Shown: positions 1-5,536 of the stretch, one piece after another
How the letters are laid out: each line of letters opens with the position of its first letter
Numbering within the stretch: the stretch's first letter is position 1
Origin: a bacterium
GTDB lineage: Bacteria; SZUA-79; Acidulodesulfobacterales; Acidulodesulfobacteraceae
Reading direction: 5' to 3'
NCBI GenBank assembly: GCA_021791295.1
Contig: JAJYWW010000121.1
Coordinates: forward strand, 1-5,937
DNA: 5,937 nucleotides
Position numbers and translations under genes: made by a program
Notes under the pieces: generated by a model
The model's input: the letters and a program-made list of their open reading frames with translations, nothing else
What the model was told of the DNA's origin: nothing
Database searches by the model: none

Positions 1-390
1 GTAGAAAAACACGTCTGGGGAAAATTAGGCGACGACGGAATAGTGACCGTCGGAATGACGAGCGTAGCTCAAAGCTTAGCCGGTAAACTTTTATACCTTA
101 CTCCTAAAAAAGTCGGCCAAAAGATAGCCCAGCTTAAGTCCGTCGCAACAGTAGAAAGCGGAAAATACGTAGGACCCGTTCCCGCTCCGTTTTCAGGGGA
201 AATAACGGCAATAAACGAAGACGCGGTTAAAACCGTATCCTTAATAAATTCCGACCCTTACGGCAAAGGATGGGTATGCAAAATTAAAGCAGACAACATA
301 GAAGCGGACAAAAAAAATCTTCTTACAGGAAAAGAAGCGGTAGAAGCATACAAGAAAAAAATTGAAGCCGACGGAATTAAGTGCGAATAA
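1..390 (+). CDS. lbpA: Lipoate-binding protein LbpA (GcvH-like), copy 1, 5'-truncated by window edge
   Basis: This is a small lipoyl-carrier protein of the GcvH fold. Its lipoyl-lysine arm is expected to carry sulfur intermediates for the cytoplasmic sHdr system rather than to serve glycine cleavage. The frame is open from base 1 and reads VEKHVWGK at the start, which aligns with residues 17-24 of the second copy, so the true start lies left of the window and the ATG at 43 is internal. The modified lysine sits in ESGKYVGP, with its codon at 163-165. A GcvH-type C-terminal motif DPYGKGW follows, and the protein ends IKCE with a cysteine two residues from the end. The G-K-Y-V-G-P-x-P context after the ES pair differs from the ES-x-KA context of housekeeping GcvH and resembles LbpA. 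A 49-base gap separates it from the second copy. The assignment to LbpA rather than GcvH rests mainly on the lipS1/lipS2/ligase neighbours. Confidence 0.85.
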   Translation, partial: VEKHVWGKLGDDGIVTVGMTSVAQSLAGKLLYLTPKKVGQKIAQLKSVATVESGKYVGPVPAPFSGEITAINEDAVKTVSLINSDPYGKGWVCKIKADNIEADKKNLLTGKEAVEAYKKKIEADGIKCE

Positions 391-428
391 AATAAATAAA
401 ACCGCAAAATATAAATTTATAAAAATTT

Positions 429-432
429 GGAG
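429..432 (+). promoter_or_regulatory. Ribosome binding site of second lbpA
   Basis: GGAG lies 7 bases before the ATG at 440. It supports that start and shows that this copy is translated independently of the first. Confidence 0.7.
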
Positions 433-439
433 TATATAA

Positions 440-886
440 ATGCCTATTTTTAACGAATGCAATCTGCCGGAAGACCTTTATTACGATATCGAAAATCAGG
501 TTTGGGGCAAAAAAAACGGCGACGGAACTTTTACTTTCGGAATGACGGATCCGGCCCAGTCTTTAGCCGGCAAGATTCTTTACGCAGACGTTAAGCCCGT
601 AGGCAGAATTATTAAGAAAGGGAAAAGCGCCGCTACAATCGAAAGCGGAAAATACGTCGGTCCTTTTCCGATGCCTTTTGCCGGTGAAATAACAGAGGTA
701 AATAAAGAGCTTGAAAACGATTCCCACATTATAAACGAAGACCCGTACGGAAAAGGCTGGATTGTAAAATTAAAGCCTCTTCCCGAGTCCGTTTCGGACG
801 TAAATTCCCTTCCTTTCGGCGAAGAAGCCGTCAAAGCATATGTAAAAAAGCTTGAGAAGGAAGATATAATCTGCAAAAAGAGATAA
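440..886 (+). CDS. lbpA: Lipoate-binding protein LbpA (GcvH-like), copy 2
   Basis: This is a complete 148-residue lipoyl-domain carrier, close to the usual GcvH/LbpA length. The N-terminal strand contains ENQVWGKK (about residues 18-25), equivalent to the EHEW region of GcvH. The lipoyl-lysine is K71 in IESGKYVGP (codon 650-652), followed by PFPMPFAGE and by DPYGKGW near residues 101-107. A cysteine is present at position 145, three residues before the end, matching the terminal cysteine of copy 1, and another is at position 7. The expected role is to be charged by the ligase and LipS1/LipS2 encoded downstream and to act as a lipoyl sulfur carrier for sHdr; this follows from knowledge of the family, not from direct evidence here. 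The sequence is clearly homologous to copy 1 but diverged over much of its length, so this is an old duplication. The stop codon lies 2 bases before the lipS1 start, which indicates co-transcription and probably coupled translation. Confidence 0.88.
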   Translation: MPIFNECNLPEDLYYDIENQVWGKKNGDGTFTFGMTDPAQSLAGKILYADVKPVGRIIKKGKSAATIESGKYVGPFPMPFAGEITEVNKELENDSHIINEDPYGKGWIVKLKPLPESVSDVNSLPFGEEAVKAYVKKLEKEDIICKKR

Positions 887-888
887 AT

Positions 889-1890
889 ATGAGTTTTTAT
901 GAATATGACGAAAATATCGACGAAGAATATGCAGAAGGTTTTGAAATCAGAAAAAACTATTTCGATTCGGAAATAAATTTTTACGCTCCAAGTATAAAAT
1001 CTTACGAAACGGAAGATTTTAAAAATACTAAGTCGGACTCCTTTCCTCCTTTTTCTATTACCGGCGGTTCCTGTTCTTTAAAATGCGAACACTGCAATGC
1101 GGAAATTTTAAAATCCATGGCTCCGGCTTTAACTCCGGACGAACTTTTTGAAAGAGCTAATGCTATTTATGAGTCCGGAGGCTTAGGCTTTCTCCTGAGC
1201 GGAGGTTCCAACAGCAGGGGCATAGTAGATATACTTCCGTACATAAAAACCGTTAAAAAGATAAAATCCGAATTAAACCTTAAAGTTATTGTACATTGCG
1301 GGCTTATTACGGAAGAGATAGCCGACGGACTTTTTGAAGCAGGAGTGGATTCCGCTATGCTCGATATTATCGGCGAAGAAGATACGATACGTAAAATTTA
1401 TCATCTTAACGCAGAAGTTAAAGACTACGAAAATTCTTTGAAATACTTATCGGACAGAAAAATTCCCTGTTCGCCGCACGTAGTAATCGGATTAAAACAC
1501 GGCGTAATAGCTGGAGAATTTAACGCAATAGATATTATATCCAATTACGATATATCGTCGCTTGTATTAGTCGGTTTTATGCCTATGCACAATACGAAAA
1601 TGGAAAACATGGCTCCGCCCGCCGCAGAAGAGATGGGAAAAGTTTTCTTATATGCGCGTAAAAAATTTATTAGAACTCCTATTCTTTTAGGATGCGAAAG
1701 GCCTTACGGATTAAGCAAGTTTAAAATAGAAGAACTTGCCGTAAAAGCAGGTTTAAACGGCATAGCCTATCCGTCGGAAGGAATAATTCCCTTCAGCATA
1801 AAATTAGGTTTAAAACCAAAGTTTTCCGAGGCCTGCTGTTCTTTAATTTTTTCGGAATCGGCTTTGCCGGTAATAGAAGCCGGAAATTAA
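889..1890 (+). CDS. lipS1: Radical SAM lipoate synthase subunit LipS1
   Basis: This is a 333-residue radical S-adenosylmethionine enzyme. The cluster-binding motif CxxxCxxC is C62-S-L-K-C66-E-H-C69, preceded by the SITGGSC segment common in this group. LipS1 works with LipS2: each enzyme inserts one of the two sulfur atoms of lipoate into a protein-bound octanoyl chain, replacing LipA. Further cysteines at C137, C194, C269 and the adjacent pair C316-C317 in EACCS are candidates for ligating an auxiliary iron-sulfur cluster that would be the sacrificial sulfur source; which ones do so cannot be told from sequence alone. The start at 889 is only 2 bases after the second lbpA stop, with a weak AAGAGA upstream as the only Shine-Dalgarno candidate, so translational coupling is likely. 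The name rests on length, motif and the presence of a ligase and a second matching radical SAM gene in the same operon. A generic BioB-like or biotin/lipoate-type radical SAM protein is the alternative. Confidence 0.85.
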   Translation: MSFYEYDENIDEEYAEGFEIRKNYFDSEINFYAPSIKSYETEDFKNTKSDSFPPFSITGGSCSLKCEHCNAEILKSMAPALTPDELFERANAIYESGGLGFLLSGGSNSRGIVDILPYIKTVKKIKSELNLKVIVHCGLITEEIADGLFEAGVDSAMLDIIGEEDTIRKIYHLNAEVKDYENSLKYLSDRKIPCSPHVVIGLKHGVIAGEFNAIDIISNYDISSLVLVGFMPMHNTKMENMAPPAAEEMGKVFLYARKKFIRTPILLGCERPYGLSKFKIEELAVKAGLNGIAYPSEGIIPFSIKLGLKPKFSEACCSLIFSESALPVIEAGN

Positions 1891-1904
1891 ATCATTTATT
1901 GCGT

Positions 1905-3473
1905 ATGTTTAGAGTTATAGATACCGGTTTAAAAGATTTCTCTTACAATATATGCATGGATAAAGCCCTGATAGAATTAAGAAAAGACGGGCTTATAGAA
2001 GACACATTCCGTTTTTTGCGATTTGAACCCTGCGTTTTGACGGGTTATCATCAGTCCGTATCCAGCGAAATAAGATTAGATTACTGCAAAGAAAAAAATA
2101 TAGCCGTCGGCAGAAGGATTACCGGAGGCGGAGCTATATATTTCGACGAAGCCCAGCTTGGATGGGAACTTGTTTTTTCGGCTAAAAGCATTAAAATTAA
2201 AAATCTCGACGATTTGACCGAAAATATATGCGCGGCTTTTTCTAAAGGAATGAAAAAACTTGGGATAAATGCCGAATTCAGGCCGAGAAACGATATAGAA
2301 GTCGAAGGGCGTAAAATATCCGGAACAGGCGGAACTTATGAATCTTCGGTCTATTTTTTTCAGGGAACGCTTCTTTTGGATTTCGATCCGGAAAATATGG
2401 TAAAATCCTTAAAAATCCCCATAGAAAAGCTGACGGCTAAAAATTTTGATTCTATTTTATCGAGGGTGACCTCGGTTAAAAATATTTTAGGGTATATACC
2501 CGATTTAGATTCTATAAAATCTGCCGTTTTAGATGGTTTTAAAGAACATTTAAATTTAGATTTTTACGAGTCTGAAATTTCTAAGGAAGAAGAAAATTTT
2601 TTAAATGAAAACCTTTCTTTTTATTCGTCCGAAGAATGGATTTATTCAAAAGATTTCGACCCCGCGGAAACAAAAATAATTTCCGAAATATATAAATGCG
2701 CGGGAGGAGTTTTGAAAACCTTCGCAAAGGTGGACGAAAAAAGAAATTTATTAAAATATATATATTTTACGGGAGATTTTTTCGTTTCGCCGGCAAGGAC
2801 GGTTAACGATTTAGAAAGCTGTCTTAAAGACGTTCAGCTAAACGAAGCCGTATTTAAAATAGACGATTATTTTGAAAAATTTAAGCCCGAATTCCATAAT
2901 ATATATAAAGAAGATTTTTTCAATATAGTTATTCAAATAATAAATAAAGTCCGGTTTATTAAAAACTTCGGCGTAAAAGAGGAAGACTTATCGAGGTTTA
3001 CGTTCGTAAACGGAATGAATGCGGAAGATATTGTTTCGGCGGAATATATTTTGCTTCCCTACTGCGCAAAAAAACCCGACTGCGAATTTAGAAACAAAGA
3101 TAAATGTATCGCCTGCGGCGAATGCGAAACCGGCATTGCTTATAAATTTGCGGAAAAATACGGAATTACTCCAAAAACCGTTATAAGTTACGAAAATTTG
3201 GTAGAAACTTTAAAAGAACTGAAAATAAAAGGTATTAAATCTTATATCGGTTTCTGCTGCAAAGAATTTTATATAAAAAGAAACGAAGCGTTTAAAAACA
3301 GCGGCATAAAAGCCCTTTTAATCGACATTTCTTCTCCGTTATGCTATAAATATAAAAAAGAAAGCGATGCTTACGAAGGCAGGTTTAACGGAGAAACTAA
3401 GCTCGGCGCGCAGGTTTTATTTAAAATTTTTAACGGGCGGCATGTAACGGCGGATAATAAAATAATTCGTTAA
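1905..3473 (+). CDS. lplA: Lipoate-protein ligase sLpl(AB) fused to a DUF116-like cysteine-rich domain
   Basis: This 522-residue protein (numbered from the ATG at 1905) has three parts. Residues 1 to about 240 are the lipoate ligase catalytic domain. It carries the signature RRITGGGAIYFD at 70-81 and the conserved lysine K137 in GRKISGTGG, and it activates lipoate or octanoate with ATP and transfers it to LbpA. Residues about 255-345 match the C-terminal accessory ligase domain, including TGDFFVSP at 289-296 followed by a LE-x-x-L helix. The tail from about 380 onward resembles DUF116: LPYC (C387), C393, then C401-x2-C404-x2-C407, a GFCCKEF pair (C451-C452) and C480, suggesting iron-sulfur binding. 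Ordinary LplA is about 330 residues, so the tail is an addition. The start is uncertain: a TTG at 1899 is in frame two codons earlier and neither has a clear Shine-Dalgarno sequence; I prefer the ATG. The gene follows lipS1 by 14 bases and precedes lipS2 by 30. Confidence 0.87.
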   Translation: MFRVIDTGLKDFSYNICMDKALIELRKDGLIEDTFRFLRFEPCVLTGYHQSVSSEIRLDYCKEKNIAVGRRITGGGAIYFDEAQLGWELVFSAKSIKIKNLDDLTENICAAFSKGMKKLGINAEFRPRNDIEVEGRKISGTGGTYESSVYFFQGTLLLDFDPENMVKSLKIPIEKLTAKNFDSILSRVTSVKNILGYIPDLDSIKSAVLDGFKEHLNLDFYESEISKEEENFLNENLSFYSSEEWIYSKDFDPAETKIISEIYKCAGGVLKTFAKVDEKRNLLKYIYFTGDFFVSPARTVNDLESCLKDVQLNEAVFKIDDYFEKFKPEFHNIYKEDFFNIVIQIINKVRFIKNFGVKEEDLSRFTFVNGMNAEDIVSAEYILLPYCAKKPDCEFRNKDKCIACGECETGIAYKFAEKYGITPKTVISYENLVETLKELKIKGIKSYIGFCCKEFYIKRNEAFKNSGIKALLIDISSPLCYKYKKESDAYEGRFNGETKLGAQVLFKIFNGRHVTADNKIIR

Positions 3474-3488
3474 TGTAAAAAAGAAAAC

Positions 3489-3493
3489 GGAGG
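3489..3493 (+). promoter_or_regulatory. Ribosome binding site of lipS2
   Basis: GGAGG lies 10 bases before the ATG at 3504 and fixes that start. It is the best Shine-Dalgarno match in the lipoate operon; lipS1 and the ligase have weak or no such site. Confidence 0.75.
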
Positions 3494-3503
3494 ACGTAAA
3501 AAT

Positions 3504-4622
3504 ATGAACGGAATAACCGGACTTGCGTCAGAAAAGTCGTCAAGAAATTTGGATTTTAGCTGCGGATGCCCTGAAAATAAAGAAAATGCATATATTTTCG
3601 GAAGTTCTCCCGAATATTTAAAAGTGAGTTTAGCGGCGGCTATGACTATGGATTTCGTACCGGGTATTTTTTACCGCAACGCCTGCCTCCATTGCATAAA
3701 CGTTCTTTTGACTTACGAAGAAGGCTGCAGGGCAAATTGCGCTTATTGCGGACTTCAAAAATCGAGAGAAGGCGGATATAACGATAAGAGTTTTATAAGG
3801 GTGGATTGGCCGGCTTTTAAAACCGACGACATAATAGAATCGACCTTAAAAAAGAAAAAAATAGTGGACAGGATATGTATTTCCATGATAACGCACGAAA
3901 AGGCAAAAGACGACACTTTTACTATTTTAAAAAGATTTTCCAACGAACTTCACTGTCCCGTTTCTATACTTATGACTCCGACTATATTAAAACACGGAGA
4001 TATAGACAAATTTAAAGAATACGGGGCCGATATGGTTACCGTAGCGTTAGATGCCGCAACGCCCGATTTGTTCGATGAATATAGAGGCAGAGGCGTCGGA
4101 GGTCCGCACAGATGGGAAAAATATAACGATATACTGGAATATTCCGTTTCCGTTTTCGGCAAAAATAAAGTCGGATGCCACCTTGTCGTAGGACTTGGAG
4201 AAACGGAGAGAGAAATGGCGGAAAGAATACAGTCGGTAAGAGATAAAGGCGCAAGGTCGCATCTTTTTTCGTTTTACCAAGAAAAAGGTTCCAGATTAGA
4301 AAAACACCCTCAATGTCCGGCCGGCCAGTATAGAAGAATTCAGGTCGCAAGACATATAATCGACTACGATTTGGGAAGAGCAGACGATATGAAATTTGAC
4401 GAAAGCGGAAAAATAACGGATTTTGGAATACCTTTTAAAAACGTGGCGGAAATAGTAGAAAGAGGCGCAGCTTTCCAGACTACGGGCTGTCCGGGCAGAA
4501 CCGAAATTTCCGCATGCAACAGGCCTTTCGGCGACTCGTCCCCAAAAAATATCAGAAGTTTTCCTTTTGAGCTTAACGCTGCCGATTTAAACAGGGTAAG
4601 AAAAGAATTGCTCGAATATTAA
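3504..4622 (+). CDS. lipS2: Radical SAM lipoate synthase subunit LipS2
   Basis: This 372-residue radical SAM enzyme is the partner of LipS1 in sulfur insertion into octanoyl-LbpA. The cluster motif is C75-R-A-N-C79-A-Y-C82. Just before it lies C61-L-H-C64 in RNACLHC, and further upstream a C20-G-C22 pair. Near the C-terminus TTGCPG (C329) and SACNRPFGD (C338) resemble the cysteine-containing tail of BioB/LipS2-type enzymes. These extra cysteines are candidates for an auxiliary cluster. Residues between about 120 and 320 read as a standard TIM-barrel, with a likely SAM-contact strand in HLVVGLGET (226-234). The gene has a good ribosome binding site and begins 30 bases after the ligase. The order lipS1-ligase-lipS2 on one strand supports the assignment. 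The alternative would be a biotin-synthase-like protein, but the pairing with a lipoate ligase and lipoyl carriers makes LipS2 much more likely. Confidence 0.87.
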   Translation: MNGITGLASEKSSRNLDFSCGCPENKENAYIFGSSPEYLKVSLAAAMTMDFVPGIFYRNACLHCINVLLTYEEGCRANCAYCGLQKSREGGYNDKSFIRVDWPAFKTDDIIESTLKKKKIVDRICISMITHEKAKDDTFTILKRFSNELHCPVSILMTPTILKHGDIDKFKEYGADMVTVALDAATPDLFDEYRGRGVGGPHRWEKYNDILEYSVSVFGKNKVGCHLVVGLGETEREMAERIQSVRDKGARSHLFSFYQEKGSRLEKHPQCPAGQYRRIQVARHIIDYDLGRADDMKFDESGKITDFGIPFKNVAEIVERGAAFQTTGCPGRTEISACNRPFGDSSPKNIRSFPFELNAADLNRVRKELLEY

Positions 4623-4673
4623 ATAACGCCTTTTTCATAATTTTACATAACGAAGTGCCTGATTTTGGAAGAA

Positions 4674-4678
4674 AGGAG
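4674..4678 (+). promoter_or_regulatory. Ribosome binding site deciding a TTG start for the OsmC-family gene
   Basis: AGGAG within AAAGGAGAA lies 8 bases before the TTG at 4687. No ATG or GTG in this frame lies near it, so the site identifies TTG as the initiation codon. Confidence 0.75.
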
Positions 4679-4686
4679 AATAAGAA

Positions 4687-5151
4687 TTGAACGAAGCGGA
4701 ATTAGTCAGCGTCAAAGTTAAGCATTTAAATAATTTGCAAAATCAGATAATTACCGAAAAGCATACGATAATAACCGACGAGCCGGAGGCTTCGGGCGGC
4801 GACGAACTTGCTATTAATCCTATAGAGCTTGTGCTTGGAGGAGAAGGTTCGTGCACTATTTCAGTGCTTATGATGTTTGCAAAAAGAATGAAGTACGACC
4901 TGCAGGGCGTAGAAATAAATCTTACTCATAAAAGAGTCAGGGTCGAAGAACTAAAAGAATCGGGGGTTGAAATAGACGATGAAAGGGGTTATGTTCATAA
5001 AATTGAAAAAAAGATAAAATTTATAGGAAATTTAGACGACGACCAGATAGAAGAACTCCAGAGGGTTTCGCAGAGATGCCCCGTACACACCATGATAGAA
5101 AAAAGAACCTATTTTGAAATTTCATTCGATAGTTCGGAAAAACATATCTGA
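4687..5151 (+). CDS. OsmC-family redox protein
   Basis: This 154-residue protein has the OsmC/Ohr family layout: an N-terminal beta region, a first helix beginning NPIELVLGGEGSC with E53 and C56, and a second cysteine C131 in the CPVHTMI motif. Family members are small cytoplasmic dimers that use the two cysteines to reduce organic hydroperoxides or react with other thiol-active compounds. Ohr members take electrons from lipoylated proteins, which makes the location 64 bases behind lipS2 suggestive. However, there is no arginine before R67, whereas Ohr and OsmC peroxidases use an N-terminal arginine in the active site. The CPVHTMI motif is nearer the YhfA-like branch, whose substrate is not established. 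A role on persulfides or other sulfur species is inference only. It starts at TTG, supported by a good ribosome binding site, and its stop codon touches the long inverted repeat described below. It is probably the last gene of the operon. Confidence 0.85.
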   Translation: MNEAELVSVKVKHLNNLQNQIITEKHTIITDEPEASGGDELAINPIELVLGGEGSCTISVLMMFAKRMKYDLQGVEINLTHKRVRVEELKESGVEIDDERGYVHKIEKKIKFIGNLDDDQIEELQRVSQRCPVHTMIEKRTYFEISFDSSEKHI

Positions 5152-5240
5152 GAAAAAGGCGTCAGATTTTATTTTCCGCATATGAAACGGTCAATCAACA
5201 TAAAAAGCTATTTCGGAAAATTAATCCGACGACTTTTTCT
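5151..5240 (+). terminator. Probable intrinsic terminator: long imperfect inverted repeat with A-tract and T-tract
   Basis: The arms are 5151-5178 and 5214-5240. By hand they give about 24 base pairs, interrupted by three mismatches (5159/5232, 5164/5227, 5170/5222) and one bulged base (5167). The innermost 8 bp, ATTTTCCG with CGGAAAAT, are perfect and enclose a 35-base loop. The outer part pairs an A5 run (5153-5157) with a T5 run (5234-5238), as in bidirectional intrinsic terminators. The 5' arm begins on the last base of the osmC stop codon. It would end the lipoate operon before the promoter-like region ahead of the small gene. The long loop and modest GC make it less typical than a compact terminator, so an RNA-stability or recoding-independent structural role is possible. 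Confidence 0.5.
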
Positions 5241-5257
5241 AAATTCTGTTGAAATTT

Positions 5258-5286
5258 TTTAAATTAACTTATAAAATTAATATAAT
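5258..5286 (+). promoter_or_regulatory. Candidate sigma-70-type promoter for the small gene and tilS
   Basis: TATAAT at 5281-5286 is a perfect -10 consensus. TTTAAA at 5258-5263 lies 17 bases upstream and matches four of six -35 positions. An alternative pair is TTGAAA at 5249-5254 with TATAAA at 5270-5275, with a shorter 15-base spacer. The whole stretch 5240-5335 is strongly AT-rich, so chance matches are easy. Its position between a likely terminator and a strong ribosome binding site supports the call. Confidence 0.4.
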
Positions 5287-5336
5287 ACATTTAATATTTA
5301 AACTTATATATAAATATAAAATCATTAAATAAAGCG

Positions 5337-5343
5337 AAGGAGG
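5337..5343 (+). promoter_or_regulatory. Strong ribosome binding site of the 52-residue small gene
   Basis: AAGGAGG, the strongest Shine-Dalgarno sequence in the window, lies 8 bases before the ATG at 5352. It is the main evidence that the short frame downstream is translated. Confidence 0.75.
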
Positions 5344-5351
5344 TTTTATTT

Positions 5352-5510
5352 ATGTCGGTTACAAGCGTCACTTCATCGCCTGCAAGCACGATAGAGACAA
5401 ATTATCAGCAGATTATTCAAAATGCTCCGCCTATAAAAATAGAATTACCCAATGCTCCGTCTTCCGTTAAGGTTCAGCAGTCAAGCGGCAATATAAGTAT
5501 TCACGTTTGA
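5352..5510 (+). CDS. Small hypothetical protein (52 aa)
   Basis: I do not recognise this protein. The frame runs from an ATG to a TGA and encodes 52 residues. It is rich in serine and threonine (14 of 52), with four prolines, no cysteine, no tryptophan, no hydrophobic membrane segment and no signal peptide. A short internal repeat is visible: NAPPIKIELP at residues 24-33 is followed by NAPSSVKVQQ at 34-43, both with alternating hydrophobic and polar residues. The charge is low. Evidence that it is real is the strong AAGGAGG site with ideal spacing and a plausible promoter upstream. Codon use (GCTCCG, AATGCT, ATAAAA) looks like that of its neighbours. It ends 26 bases before the tilS start, so it may be co-transcribed with tilS and could act as its translated leader. 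The composition suggests a largely disordered or beta-prone peptide; nothing supports a specific function. Confidence 0.6.
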   Translation: MSVTSVTSSPASTIETNYQQIIQNAPPIKIELPNAPSSVKVQQSSGNISIHV

Positions 5511-5536
5511 CGGATAACTTTTAATAATTTTATAAA

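Noticed and set aside
43..390. ATG at 43 as the start of the first carrier protein
   Set aside because: The frame is open to base 1 and the preceding residues VEKHVWGK align with residues 17-24 of the second copy, so the true start lies outside the window.
410..421. Perfect 12-base palindrome TATAAATTTATA between the two carrier genes
   Set aside because: It consists only of A and T in an AT-rich spacer, where such palindromes arise by chance. No T-tract terminator or credible -35 accompanies it.
241..876. Minus-strand frames opposite the two carrier genes (241-462 and 580-876)
   Set aside because: They are antisense shadows of conserved lipoyl-domain genes, with compositionally biased translations and no known family features.
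1899..1904. TTG at 1899 as the start of the ligase
   Set aside because: Possible, but an ATG lies two codons later, neither has a Shine-Dalgarno sequence, and the family's conserved N-terminus is preserved either way. The ATG is the simpler choice.
4036..4350. Open frames on the minus strand inside lipS2 (also 3755-3943, 3950-4162, 4047-4280)
   Set aside because: They lie opposite a well-supported gene, overlap one another in different frames and show no recognisable motif or ribosome binding site.
4623..4686. Separate promoter or terminator between lipS2 and osmC
   Set aside because: The T5 run at 4631-4635 has no convincing stem before it and no paired -35/-10 is visible. The 64-base gap is compatible with one transcript.
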